Shown: positions 24,428-33,828 of the stretch, in pieces
Position numbering within the stretch: the first letter of the stretch is position 1
Layout of the letters: each line of letters opens with the position of its first letter
Assembly: GCF_003550065.1 (NCBI RefSeq)
Contig: NZ_QXDC01000003.1
Span: 434,001 to 498,000, forward strand
Source: Hephaestia caeni
GTDB taxonomy: Bacteria; Pseudomonadota; Alphaproteobacteria; Sphingomonadales; Sphingomonadaceae
Direction of reading: 5' to 3'
Length of the DNA: 64,000 nt
Notes under the pieces: generated by a model
Seen by the model: only the letters and a program-made list of their open reading frames with translations
Databases searched by the model: none
Told to the model about the DNA's origin: nothing
Made by a program: the position numbers and the translations under genes

Positions 24428-26191
24428 ATGACCGACCCGCGCGACATTCTCAATTCAGTTTTCGGCTTTTCGGACTTTCGCGGCGTGCAGCGCCAGGTGA
24501 TCGCGCGCGTCCTCGAAGGCACGCGCACGCTCGCGGTGATGCCGACGGGCGCGGGCAAGTCGCTGTGTTACCAACTCCCCGCGGTGATGCGCGAGGGCAC
24601 CTGCGTCGTCGTCAGCCCGCTGATCGCGCTGATGCACGATCAGTTGCGCGCGGCCGAGGCGGTGGGCATCCGCGCGGCGACGCTGACCTCGGTCGACGAC
24701 AACCGCGCCGAGACGCGCGAGCGCTTCGCGGCCGGCGATCTCGATCTGCTCTACGTCGCCCCCGAGCGCGCCTCGTCGGGGTATTTCCGCGACCTGCTGG
24801 CCCGCGCGAAGCTCAATCTGTTCGCGATCGACGAGGCGCATTGCGTCAGCGAATGGGGGCATGATTTCCGCCCCGATTATCGCCTCCTGCGCCCGCTGCT
24901 CGATAGCTTCCCCGATGTCCCCCGCCTCGCACTGACCGCGACCGCCGACGCACACACCCGCGCCGACATCCTCGACCAGCTTGGCATCCCCCACGACGGG
25001 CTGATCGTCGCCGGGTTCGATCGCCCCAATATCCGTTATGCGATCAGCCCCAAGGCCGGGACGACGCAGCAGATCGCCGATCTGATCCGCGAGACCCCCG
25101 GCCCCGGCATCGTCTATGCGCCTACCCGCGCGGCGACCGAAAAGCTCGCCGAGGCGCTCAGCCGGACCGGGCGACCGACGCGCGCCTATCACGCCGGGCT
25201 CGATTCCGCGGTGCGGCGGCGCAACCAGGCCGATTTCGTCGCCAGCGAGGATATGGTGATCTGCGCCACGATCGCGTTCGGCATGGGGATCGACAAGCCC
25301 GACGTGCGCTTCGTCGCGCACGCCGCGCTGCCCAAATCGATCGAGGCTTATTATCAGGAAACCGGCCGCGCGGGCCGCGACGGCGATCCGGCGGTGGCGC
25401 ATCTGTTCTGGGGCGCGGAGGATTTCGCCAAGGCGCGCCAGCGGATAGCCGAGGTCGAGCCCGAGCGGCAGGCGGGCGAGCGCGCGCGGCTGACCGCGCT
25501 GGGCGCGCTGGTCGAGACCGCGGGCTGCCGCCGCGCGATCCTGCTCCGGCATTTCGGCGAGAACCCGCCGCCGACCTGCGGCAATTGCGACAATTGCCTC
25601 AACCCGCCCGCCGCGATCGACGCGACCGAGACCGCGCGGAAATTCCTCTCGGCGGTGTTCCGCACCGGGCAGATGTTCGGCGTCGGCTATATCGAAGGCG
25701 TGCTGACCGGCCAATCGAGCGAGCGCAGCCTGATGAACGGGCACGAGCGGCTGTCGGTATGGGGCATCGTCGACGGCGAGGAGGCCGCGTTGCTCAAGCC
25801 CGTCTCGCGCGCGCTGCTGCTGCGCGACGCGCTGCGCACCAACGCGCACGGCGGGCTCGAATTCGGCCCCGGCGCGCGGGCGCTGCTCAAGGGCGAGGAC
25901 GATCTCGCGCTGGTCCTTCCGCCCAAGCGCGAACGCCGCCGCCGGCGCGGCACGGCGGAAGCCAATCCCATCGGCGATCCGCTGTTCGAGGCGCTGCGCG
26001 ACAAACGGCGCGAACTCGCGGCCGAGGCGCAGGTGCCGCCGTATATCGTCTTCGCCGATGCCGTGTTGCGCGATATGGTCGCGCTGAAGCCCACCAGCCT
26101 GGCACAGATGAGCAATATTTCAGGTGTTGGCGCGAAGAAGCTGGACGCCTATGGCGACGCCTTTCTGGCGGTGATCAGGGATAACGGTTAG
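24428..26191 (+). CDS. recQ: RecQ, ATP-dependent DNA helicase
   Basis: 587 aa 3'-5' DNA helicase acting in recombination and fork repair. Domain order: superfamily 2 helicase core with Q-motif region FGFSDFRGVQRQVI, Walker A MPTGAGKSLCYQ, the DEAH box in FAIDEAHCVSEWGHDFRPDY, and motif VI YYQETGRAGRDGD. Next come the RecQ zinc site (CGNCDNC plus the earlier Cys in AGCRRAI), the winged-helix RQC region, and a C-terminal HRDC domain (VFADAVLRDMVALKPTS). The start at 24428 (MTDPRDILNSVFG) matches the family N-terminus. Length and motifs are complete. Confidence 0.96.
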   Translation: MTDPRDILNSVFGFSDFRGVQRQVIARVLEGTRTLAVMPTGAGKSLCYQLPAVMREGTCVVVSPLIALMHDQLRAAEAVGIRAATLTSVDDNRAETRERFAAGDLDLLYVAPERASSGYFRDLLARAKLNLFAIDEAHCVSEWGHDFRPDYRLLRPLLDSFPDVPRLALTATADAHTRADILDQLGIPHDGLIVAGFDRPNIRYAISPKAGTTQQIADLIRETPGPGIVYAPTRAATEKLAEALSRTGRPTRAYHAGLDSAVRRRNQADFVASEDMVICATIAFGMGIDKPDVRFVAHAALPKSIEAYYQETGRAGRDGDPAVAHLFWGAEDFAKARQRIAEVEPERQAGERARLTALGALVETAGCRRAILLRHFGENPPPTCGNCDNCLNPPAAIDATETARKFLSAVFRTGQMFGVGYIEGVLTGQSSERSLMNGHERLSVWGIVDGEEAALLKPVSRALLLRDALRTNAHGGLEFGPGARALLKGEDDLALVLPPKRERRRRRGTAEANPIGDPLFEALRDKRRELAAEAQVPPYIVFADAVLRDMVALKPTSLAQMSNISGVGAKKLDAYGDAFLAVIRDNG

Positions 26192-26197
26192 ATCCTG

Positions 26198-26268
26198 ACC
26201 ACCCCGGCGAAGGCCGGGGTCCAGTATCGGGCCGTTCGTAACTGGACCCCGGCCTTCGCCGGGGTGGT
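26198..26268. repeat. Perfect 28-base inverted repeat
   Basis: ACCACCCCGGCGAAGGCCGG... at 26198-26225 is the exact reverse complement of 26241-26268, around a 15-base loop. Each arm contains the small hairpin CCCCGGCGAAGGCCGGGG. It begins seven bases after the recQ stop and could end recQ transcription. Confidence 0.75.
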
Positions 26269-26290
26269 TTGGTGAATGGAAAGAGCGAGA

Positions 26291-26725
26291 ATGCAGATTC
26301 GCCGCCTTGATGACCGCATCTCGGTCTCTCCGCAGATCACGACGGATGATCTGGCCGTGCTGGCCGACGCTGGCTATCGGACCGTCATCAACAATCGCCC
26401 CGACGCCGAGGAAACCGGCCAGCCCGAGGGCGTGGCCGTCGCCCGCGTCGCCGAGACGCTGGGGCTCGATTATACCGCGATCCCGATCGACCACACCGGC
26501 TTCTCGCACCCGCAGATCGATGCGATGCGCGCCGCACTCGACGCCGCCAGGGGACCAGTGCTCGCCTTCTGCCGCTCGGGCACGCGCTCGGCGCATCTCT
26601 GGGCGCTCGCCGAAGCCAAGGCGGGCGGCGACCCCGAGACGATCATCGCCAAGGCCGCCGCGGCGGGATACGACCTGGCTGGCATCCGGCCGCTGCTCGA
26701 GTCGCTGGCGTCCGGGCGCGCATGA
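26291..26725 (+). CDS. Beta-lactamase hydrolase-like (TIGR01244/DSP) phosphatase-fold protein
   Basis: 144 aa protein of the Blh/TIGR01244 family, a cysteine-dependent phosphatase or sulfurtransferase-like fold. The start MQIRRLDDRISVSPQITTDDL and the VINNRPDAEE segment are family hallmarks. The P-loop with catalytic Cys is FCRSGTRSAHLWAL (C-x5-R form). Relatives fused to a metallo-beta-lactamase sulfur dioxygenase domain take part in persulfide and sulfide stress; this one is stand-alone. The ATG at 26291 fits the family; one at 26276 adds five residues. The stop overlaps the next gene by four bases. Confidence 0.85.
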   Translation: MQIRRLDDRISVSPQITTDDLAVLADAGYRTVINNRPDAEETGQPEGVAVARVAETLGLDYTAIPIDHTGFSHPQIDAMRAALDAARGPVLAFCRSGTRSAHLWALAEAKAGGDPETIIAKAAAAGYDLAGIRPLLESLASGRA

Positions 26726-27114
26726 ACTGGCTGGTTCTCGCCGGATCATTGGCGGCGATATTGGCACTGGCGGGGATCGCCCGGCTGCTCCGGCTCGGCC
26801 GCGACGGCAAGGTCGAGGATGCGGGCGCCGCGGCACAGGCGGCAGAGGATGCGCTCGCGGGCTTTTGCGCCGAGGGCGCGCTCGTCTCCGATGACGATCT
26901 CGCCGCGATCGTCGCGGGCGCCGACGGGCGCGTCGCGGTGGTCAAATGCCACGGCGTCAACCTCGCGGTGCGCGAGGTGCGCTGGTCGGCAGTGCGATCG
27001 ACCTATGAAGGAATCGAGGTCGACACCGGCGACCGCCGCTTCGGCCTCGTCAAATTGAAGGGCGTCGACGTGCTCGACGTCCGCCGTATGGCGCGCTCGC
27101 TGACATCAGTGTAA
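26722..27114 (+). CDS. Hypothetical membrane-anchored protein
   Basis: 130 aa protein starting with one hydrophobic helix (MNWLVLAGSLAAILALAGIARLL), which probably anchors it in the inner membrane, followed by a soluble domain. A short helix rich in Ala and Glu (AAAQAAEDALAGFCAEGAL) precedes a likely beta-rich part with repeated V/L and charged residues (GADGRVAVVKCHGVNLAVREVRW). No known domain was recognised, though such proteins are common in sphingomonads. It overlaps the Blh-like gene by an ATGA junction, so co-translation is expected. It is followed by the hydroxylase gene after ten bases. Confidence 0.7.
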   Translation: MNWLVLAGSLAAILALAGIARLLRLGRDGKVEDAGAAAQAAEDALAGFCAEGALVSDDDLAAIVAGADGRVAVVKCHGVNLAVREVRWSAVRSTYEGIEVDTGDRRFGLVKLKGVDVLDVRRMARSLTSV

Positions 27115-27124
27115 GCAAGCGGGC

Positions 27125-28084
27125 ATGGAATTGCCCGATCCTGTCGATATCGCGGTTCCCGGCTTCGTCGCGCTGGTGCTCGCCGAGATGCTGGTGGCGT
27201 GGGCGAAGAACCGGCGGCGCTACGAACCGCGCGACACGCTGACCTCGCTCGCGCTCGGGCTGGGCAGCACGATCGCGGGCGTGCTCTCGGCCGGGCTGGT
27301 GGCCGCACTCGCCTTTTGGGTGTGGCAATTCCGCCTCTTCGACATCGGCTACCAATGGTATTGGTTCGTCGTCGCGTTCGTGATCGACGATTTCGCTTAT
27401 TACGTGTTCCACCGATCGGCGCACCGCGTCCGCTGGTTCTGGGCGAGCCACGTCATCCACCATTCGAGCCAGCATTATAACCTGTCGACCGCGCTCCGGC
27501 AGACCTGGACGGGCTTTTTCAGCGCGTCGTTCGCGTTCCGCCTGCCGCTGTTCCTGATCGGCTTTCCGCCGCCGCTGGTGTTCTTCGTCGCAGGGGTGAA
27601 CCTGATCTACCAATTCTGGATTCACACCGAAGTGATCGGGCGGATGCCGCGCTGGTTCGAGGCGGTGATGAACACGCCGTCGCACCACCGCGTCCACCAC
27701 GCGACCAACCCGCGCTATCTCGACAGGAATTATGCCGGGGTGTTCATCGTCTGGGACAAATGGCTCGGCACGTTCGAGCCCGAGCGCGATGACGACAAGC
27801 CCCGCTACGGCATCGTCAAGAATCTCGGCAGCTTCAACCTGCTCTGGGCGGCGTTCCACGAATGGGTGGGGATCGCGAAGGACGTGTGGGCGGCGCCGGG
27901 GCTCGCCAACAAGCTGGGCTACATGATCCGCGAGCCCGGCTGGAGCCACGACGGCAGCCGCGACACCAGCGCGACGATTCGCGCGAAATGGCAGCAACGA
28001 GAGCAGGGAGAGGCCGAGTGGAGGAAGCCGATATCGTCGTCGTCGGGGGCGGATCAGGGGGCGCCGCCGCCGCGGGTCGCCTGA
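27125..28084 (+). CDS. Sterol desaturase / fatty acid hydroxylase family protein
   Basis: 319 aa integral membrane di-iron enzyme of the fatty acid hydroxylase superfamily. All three histidine clusters are present: H96-RSA-H100, H112-H113-x3-H117 and H187-H188-x2-H191-H192. Four or more hydrophobic helices surround them. The family hydroxylates or desaturates lipids such as sterols, carotenoids, ceramides or alkyl chains; sphingomonads make sphingolipids, so a lipid target is plausible but not shown. The tail after about residue 285 is hydrophilic. Its 3' end overlaps the GMC oxidoreductase start by 67 bases in another frame. Confidence 0.9.
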   Translation: MELPDPVDIAVPGFVALVLAEMLVAWAKNRRRYEPRDTLTSLALGLGSTIAGVLSAGLVAALAFWVWQFRLFDIGYQWYWFVVAFVIDDFAYYVFHRSAHRVRWFWASHVIHHSSQHYNLSTALRQTWTGFFSASFAFRLPLFLIGFPPPLVFFVAGVNLIYQFWIHTEVIGRMPRWFEAVMNTPSHHRVHHATNPRYLDRNYAGVFIVWDKWLGTFEPERDDDKPRYGIVKNLGSFNLLWAAFHEWVGIAKDVWAAPGLANKLGYMIREPGWSHDGSRDTSATIRAKWQQREQGEAEWRKPISSSSGADQGAPPPRVA

Positions 28085-29604
28085 GCGAGGGCGGCCGATA
28101 CAGCGTCGCGATCCTCGAAGCGGGCGGGGCCAATGACGGCATCCGCACCCTCTGCCCCGGCTTCATGGCGTTCCAGACGCCGGCGACCAACTGGCAATAT
28201 GAAACCGTCCCGCAAGCCGGGCTGAACGGCCGCCGCGGCTACCAGCCACGGGGCAAGGGCATGGGCGGATCGAGCGCGATCAACGCGATGCTCTACATCC
28301 GCGGCAATGCGTGGGATTACGATCGCTGGGCCACACTCGGCGCGACCGGCTGGAGCTGGAGCGAGGTGCTCCCCTATTTCAAACGCGCCGAGCACAATGT
28401 GAACGGCGCCGATGCCTGGCACGGCGCCAACGGGCCGTTATGGGTGAGCAATCAGGAATATGCGCACCCCGGTGCCCGAGATTTCATCGAGGCGGCGCGG
28501 CGGCTGCAAATCCCCGTCAACCAGGATTTCAACGGCGCCACGCAGGAAGGCGTCGGCCTCTATCAGGTGACGCAGAAGGGCGGCGAGCGCTGGACCTCGG
28601 CGCGCGCCTATCTCGCCGATGCCAAGAGCCGGCCAAAGCTCAACATCCTCACCGATGTGCTTGCCGAGCGCGTGCTGTTCGAGGACGGCCGCGCGACGGG
28701 CGTCGCCTATCAACGCGGCGGCGCGCAGCGCGTGATCCGCGCCCGCCGCGCGGTGGTGTTGGCGGGCGGGGTTTTCGGCACGCCGCAATTGCTGATGCTT
28801 TCCGGCATCGGCGGCCCGGCGCAGCTTGCCGACCACGGCATCCCGGTGCGCATCGCACGCGACGAGGTCGGGCAGAATTTGCAGGATCATGTCGATTACG
28901 TCGCCAGCTTCGAGACGCCGGGCACCGCGTTCATGGGGCGCTCGCTCAAGGGCAGCATCAATGTCGCGCACGCGATCCTGCGCTGGAAATGGTCGCGCTC
29001 GGGGCTGATGACGACGCCCTATGCCGAGGCGGGCGGCTTCCTGACGGTGACCCCCGGCGCCCCCGCGCCCGACGTCCAGCTCCATTTCGTCATCGCCCCG
29101 CTGGAGGATCACGGCCGCGTCGCGGTGAAGGCGCATGGCTATAGCTGCCACGTCTGCGTGCTCCGCCCCGAGAGTGCGGGCAGCGTGACGCTCGCCTCGG
29201 CCGATCCGCGCGCGGCGCCGCTGATCGACCCCGCCTTCCTCAGCGACGATCGCGACATGACCGTGCTCAAGGCCGGGGTGCGCGCGATGTACCGCATCCT
29301 CGAGACACCGCCGCTCGCCGATCATCAGGGGAAGGATCGCTATCCGATCGACCTCGCCGACGATGAAGCGCTCGAACACCTCATCCGATCACGCGCCGAT
29401 ACCGTCTATCATCCGGTCGGCACCGCACGGATGGGGTCGGACGAGGCGGCGGTGTGCGATCCGCGGCTGCGCGTGCGCGGGGTCGACGGGCTCTACGTCG
29501 CCGATGCCTCGGTGATGCCCAAGCTCGTCTCGGGCAATACCAACGCGCCGTCGATCATGATCGGCGAGCGGTGCGCCGATTTCATCTGCAGCGATCTCGG
29601 TTGA
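28018..29604 (+). CDS. GMC family FAD-dependent oxidoreductase (alcohol/choline dehydrogenase-like)
   Basis: 528 aa flavoprotein of the glucose-methanol-choline family. The dinucleotide motif DIVVVGGGSGGAAAAGRL opens the protein. GMC signature 1 is seen in GKGMGGSSAINAMLYIRG and signature 2 in AVVLAGGVFGTPQLLMLSG. The catalytic His is in TVYHPVGTARMG and the partner Asn in VSGNTNAPSIMIGE. It oxidises alcohols to aldehydes and passes electrons to a quinone-linked acceptor. I chose the GTG at 28018, with CAGGGAGAGG just upstream. The overlap with the hydroxylase gene suggests the two act on one lipid-like substrate, the hydroxylase making the alcohol. Confidence 0.92.
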   Translation: MEEADIVVVGGGSGGAAAAGRLSEGGRYSVAILEAGGANDGIRTLCPGFMAFQTPATNWQYETVPQAGLNGRRGYQPRGKGMGGSSAINAMLYIRGNAWDYDRWATLGATGWSWSEVLPYFKRAEHNVNGADAWHGANGPLWVSNQEYAHPGARDFIEAARRLQIPVNQDFNGATQEGVGLYQVTQKGGERWTSARAYLADAKSRPKLNILTDVLAERVLFEDGRATGVAYQRGGAQRVIRARRAVVLAGGVFGTPQLLMLSGIGGPAQLADHGIPVRIARDEVGQNLQDHVDYVASFETPGTAFMGRSLKGSINVAHAILRWKWSRSGLMTTPYAEAGGFLTVTPGAPAPDVQLHFVIAPLEDHGRVAVKAHGYSCHVCVLRPESAGSVTLASADPRAAPLIDPAFLSDDRDMTVLKAGVRAMYRILETPPLADHQGKDRYPIDLADDEALEHLIRSRADTVYHPVGTARMGSDEAAVCDPRLRVRGVDGLYVADASVMPKLVSGNTNAPSIMIGERCADFICSDLG

Positions 29605-29644
29605 CGCAATTGCACGTTCAGCCCGGCGCGTTACACGGGCGGGC

Positions 29645-29782
29645 ATGGACCGCAAGACCTGGAACCGCCTCGGCCTCGCCGCCGTGATCCTGCTCGCCCC
29701 CGGCGGGTTCATCCTCGGCGCCACGCTCGCGGCGAAGAAATGGCGTGATCGGCAGGCGGAGGACAGCGACGGCGGCGATTGA
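29645..29782 (+). CDS. Small single-helix membrane protein
   Basis: 45 aa reading frame. A short positive head (MDRKTWNRLG) is followed by one hydrophobic segment (LAAVILLAPGGFILGATLAA) and a charged tail (KKWRDRQAEDSDGGD). This pattern is a typical bitopic small membrane protein, inside-positive at both ends. It starts 40 bases after the GMC gene on the same strand. No family was recognised and function is unknown. Too short for many gene finders, but amino acid pattern and codon use look real. Confidence 0.6.
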   Translation: MDRKTWNRLGLAAVILLAPGGFILGATLAAKKWRDRQAEDSDGGD

Positions 29783-29796
29783 GGCATAATCCCCGA

Positions 29797-29884
29797 CCGT
29801 TCGTGCTGAGCTTGTCGAAGCACCGCTCTTACGTGCGGCAGCGGGAGAAGAAGAACGGCCCTTCGACAAGCTCAGGGTGAACGG
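29797..29884. repeat. Inverted repeat, CTTCGACAAGCTCAGG type
   Basis: 24-base outer arms at 29797-29820 and 29861-29884 contain the widespread sequence CTTCGACAAGCTCAG in opposite orientations. An imperfect relative occurs at 51547-51612. It lies in the 258-base gap before amt, which otherwise shows nothing I can name. Confidence 0.65.
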
Positions 29885-30040
29885 AAGGGAGAAGTCGATC
29901 CCGAGTAGCGAAGGCCGCGCTTGAGGCACGAGGCCCCCGCCTGCGCGGGGGCTGCGCATCATTCGCTGGGAGCGAATGATGCTTGAAAAAATGGCCGGCG
30001 CGTCGCCGCACCGGCCAGGGGGTCCGCAGGAGGAACCTCG

Positions 30041-31348
<1,308 letters not shown>

Positions 31349-31364
31349 TGCTTCCCCCTTGTTT

Positions 31365-31703
31365 CTAAAGTGCATTGTCGTCGGTTTCGCCGGTGCGGAT
31401 GCGCACCGCACGGCCGACATCGAGGATGAAGATCTTGCCGTCGCCGATCGCGCCGGTGGCCGCGGCGGCCTCGATCGCCTCGGCGACGCGATCCGCGAGG
31501 TCGGTGGCGCAAACGATCTCGATCTTGATCTTGGGCACCATGTTGGTGGTGTATTCGGCGCCGCGGTAGATTTCGGTCTGGCCCTTCTGGCGGCCGAATC
31601 CCTTGACCTCGGTGACCGTCATGCCCGCGACCCCGAGATCGGTGAGCGCTTCGCGAACGTCGTCGAGCTTAAACGGCTTGATGATGGCGGTGATGAGTTT
31701 CAT
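31365..31703 (-). CDS. glnK: GlnK/PII nitrogen regulatory protein
   Basis: 112 aa PII trimeric signal protein. The start MKLITAIIKPFKLDDVREAL, the T-loop with uridylylation site Tyr51 (TEIYRGAEYTTN), and the B- and C-loop motifs (ATGAIGDGKIFI, VGRAVRIRTGE) are all intact. It senses ATP/ADP and 2-oxoglutarate, is modified by GlnD, and controls the adjacent Amt channel and probably NtrB or GlnE. The start codon follows a consensus sigma-54 promoter by about 33 bases. A start further upstream would run through that promoter and is rejected. It could be named glnB, but adjacency to amt favours glnK. Confidence 0.96.
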   Translation of the reverse strand: MKLITAIIKPFKLDDVREALTDLGVAGMTVTEVKGFGRQKGQTEIYRGAEYTTNMVPKIKIEIVCATDLADRVAEAIEAAAATGAIGDGKIFILDVGRAVRIRTGETDDNAL

Positions 31704-31736
31704 GCGCGCGCCCCTGTTGTGGTGCGACAACGCTTC

Positions 31737-31751
31737 GCAAAGTGCGTGCCA
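31737..31751 (-). promoter_or_regulatory. Sigma-54 promoter of glnK-amt
   Basis: On the minus strand TGGCAC-N5-TTGC (TGGCACGCACTTTGC) is an exact match to the -24/-12 consensus of RpoN promoters. Its -12 end is 33 bases upstream of the glnK ATG, leaving room for a short leader. NtrC-dependent activation under nitrogen limitation is expected from the family; I did not find an unambiguous NtrC site. Confidence 0.85.
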
Positions 31752-31843
31752 ACGCCCGAAACGCACGCGATCGGGCATTTTCGGTGGTACGGCGTTGCGG
31801 GATCGCGACGATTTTTATGCAGCCGCGCGCGACTGCCTAAAAA

Positions 31844-32056
31844 TCAGGCAGCGGGTGGCGGGCCGGCGAGGAGCGCGCGCGCGGCGCTGAGGTCATCCTC
31901 GTCGACCATGACGCGCGAAGGCACGAGCAGCCAGCTTCCTCCCGCGATGCTGGCATCGGCATCGAAGGCGATCGCGGGAATATCCGCCGCCTCGAGCCGG
32001 CCGACGATGATCAGCGCCTCGTTGCGATCGGTGCGCAGCAGTTCGACCAGCGCCAT
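31844..32056 (-). CDS. DUF2007 (putative signal-transducing) protein
   Basis: 70 aa protein of the DUF2007 type, related to PII-like small domains. The start MALVELLRTDRNEALIIVGRLEAADIPAIAFDAD and the WLLVPSRVMVDEDDLSAARALLA segment match the pattern: an alpha/beta domain that binds an unknown ligand. Its ATG overlaps the PPOX-family stop by one base, so it is the last gene of that group. Its own stop lies inside a CTGCCT/AGGCAG hairpin (31833-31851), which could contribute to ending the transcript. Function is unknown. Confidence 0.75.
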   Translation of the reverse strand: MALVELLRTDRNEALIIVGRLEAADIPAIAFDADASIAGGSWLLVPSRVMVDEDDLSAARALLAGPPPAA

Positions 32057-32622
32057 CAGTCGGGCGTGTCCCAGGCGGGGATCTCGCTTTGGACGCGCAG
32101 CGGCAGGCCATCGATGCTCCGCGTGCGCCCCGCAATCCTGGCGAGGCGCTTTTCGGGATCCTGCTGGACATGATATTTGAACAGCGTCTCGCGCTCGCGG
32201 TCGAGCGTCATCCGCGGCACGCCCCAGCCGCAGCTCGTCATCACGCTGTCGATCGCGATCGAGAACACCTGCCGCACGCCGGGCAGCCGCGGGAAAAGTG
32301 CTGCGAGATCGGCGAAGCCCGCATCCTGCGGCAGCGTCGAGGTGCCGCGGCCGTAGAGCCGCAGGATCAACGCGGGATTGTCGAACGCGCAGAACATGAT
32401 CGTGATGCGCCCATCGGCGGCAAGGTGCGCCTGCGTTTCGTTACCCGAGCCGCCGAGATCGAGATAGGCGACGTGATTGGCATCGAGCACGCGGAACGTA
32501 TCCATCCCCTTGGGGCTGACATTGACGCGCCCCGTGGCCGCGGCGGTGGCGACGAAGAACACCGGCTGCGCCGCGATGAAGGCGCGATGATCGTCGGTCA
32601 GTGCGTCGAAGAAATCGGCCAC
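32056..32622 (-). CDS. Pyridoxamine 5'-phosphate oxidase-like (PPOX) flavoprotein
   Basis: 188 aa split-barrel flavin-binding protein of the PPOX family. The core is FVATAAATGRVNVSPKGMDTFRVLD, then ADGRITIMFCAFDNPALILRLYGRG, both standard FMN-site strands. The SVMTSCGWGVPRMTLDRER segment near the end marks the subgroup often annotated as PPOX class I or general-stress-like proteins. It is not PdxH itself, since the pyridoxal-binding Arg-rich end is missing. Substrate is unknown. It lies 21 bases after metB and overlaps the DUF2007 gene by one base on the same strand. Confidence 0.85.
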   Translation of the reverse strand: MADFFDALTDDHRAFIAAQPVFFVATAAATGRVNVSPKGMDTFRVLDANHVAYLDLGGSGNETQAHLAADGRITIMFCAFDNPALILRLYGRGTSTLPQDAGFADLAALFPRLPGVRQVFSIAIDSVMTSCGWGVPRMTLDRERETLFKYHVQQDPEKRLARIAGRTRSIDGLPLRVQSEIPAWDTPD

Positions 32623-32643
32623 GGCATCCTCCTTCCCCGCGCC

Positions 32644-33807
32644 TCACACCAGCGCAGCGAACCCTTGTTCGAGCCCGGCGATCAGATCGTCAGGGTTTTC
32701 GAGCCCGATCGACAGCCTGAGCAACCCGTCGCCGATCCCTGCGACGCGGCGCGCCTCCGCGCCCATATCGGCGTGCGTCATCGTCGCCGGGTGCGCGATC
32801 AGGCTTTCGACCCCGCCGAGCGATTCGGCGAGCGTGAAGACGGTGATCGCCTCGACCAGCCTGGCGGCCGCCGGGGCGCCGCCCGCCAGATCGAAGCTCA
32901 TCATCGCGCCGAAGCCCTGCTGCTGCGCGCGGGCGATCGCGTGCCCCGGATGCGAGGCGAGCCCCGGATAATGGACCGCGCTGACCGCCGGATGCGCCTC
33001 AAGCCACGCCGCGACCAGCCCGGCGTTGCGCTGCTGGCGCTCCATCCGCGCGAACAGCGTGCGCAATCCGCGCAGCGTCAGCCAGGCATCGAACGGCGAT
33101 CCCGTGACGCCGACGACATTGGCCCAGCCGCGCAGCCGCTCGACCTCACCCGCGTCGGCGGCGATCACCGCGCCGCCGATCACGTCCGAATGGCCGTTGA
33201 GGAATTTGGTGGTCGAATGGACGACATAATCGGCGCCGAGCGCGAGCGGGCGCTGGACGGCGGGCGAGAGGAAGGTGTTGTCGACTGCCACTTTGGCGCC
33301 GGCGGCGTGCGCGCGCGTTGCAATGGCGGCGATATCGACCACGCGCATCAGCGGATTGCTGGGGGTTTCGATCAGCACCAGCGCGGGTGCCTCGGCCAGC
33401 GCGCGATCGAGCGCGACCGCGTCGGCCTGATCGACGAAGCGCAACCGGAACTGACGCTTGGCCGCACGCGCGGCGAGCAGGCGATAGGTGCCGCCATAGC
33501 AATCGTGCGGTGCGACGATCAGGTCGTCGGGGCCGAACAGCCCGAGCACCAGATCGATCGCCGCCATGCCGGTCGCGGTGACGACTGCGCCCGCGCCGCC
33601 TTCGAGCGCGGCCAATGCGTCGCCGAGCATGTCGCGATTGGGATTGCCCGAGCGACCGTAATCGTAGCGCCCCGCGCGCTCATAGCCCTCGAAGGCGTAG
33701 GTGCTCGACAGATAGAGCGGCGGCGCCACCGCACCGAACGACGAATCGTGCGCGACGCCGTGCGCAGCGGCGATCGTCTCGGGGGCGGGTTTGAACGTGT
33801 CGGTCAT
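32644..33807 (-). CDS. metB: Cystathionine gamma-synthase-like PLP enzyme (MetB/MetC family)
   Basis: 387 aa Cys/Met-metabolism PLP enzyme. Landmarks are YDYGRSGNPNRDMLGDALAALEG (substrate and cofactor phosphate contacts), ETPSNPLMRVVDI, the Schiff-base Lys in HSTTKFLNGHSDVIGG (about residue 200), and SLGGVESLIAHPATMTHA. The last motif fits cystathionine gamma-synthase or O-succinylhomoserine sulfhydrylase better than the lyases. It is therefore assigned to methionine synthesis from activated homoserine, with some doubt between MetB and MetZ. The start at 33807 lies 21 bases after the NsrR-like gene stop on the same strand. Confidence 0.87.
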   Translation of the reverse strand: MTDTFKPAPETIAAAHGVAHDSSFGAVAPPLYLSSTYAFEGYERAGRYDYGRSGNPNRDMLGDALAALEGGAGAVVTATGMAAIDLVLGLFGPDDLIVAPHDCYGGTYRLLAARAAKRQFRLRFVDQADAVALDRALAEAPALVLIETPSNPLMRVVDIAAIATRAHAAGAKVAVDNTFLSPAVQRPLALGADYVVHSTTKFLNGHSDVIGGAVIAADAGEVERLRGWANVVGVTGSPFDAWLTLRGLRTLFARMERQQRNAGLVAAWLEAHPAVSAVHYPGLASHPGHAIARAQQQGFGAMMSFDLAGGAPAAARLVEAITVFTLAESLGGVESLIAHPATMTHADMGAEARRVAGIGDGLLRLSIGLENPDDLIAGLEQGFAALV

Positions 33808-33828
33808 CGCGAATTCCACACACAGGCA

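Noticed and set aside
33808..33828. SAM-type riboswitch upstream of metB
   Set aside because: Only 21 bases separate metB from the preceding gene, too short for any known SAM riboswitch.
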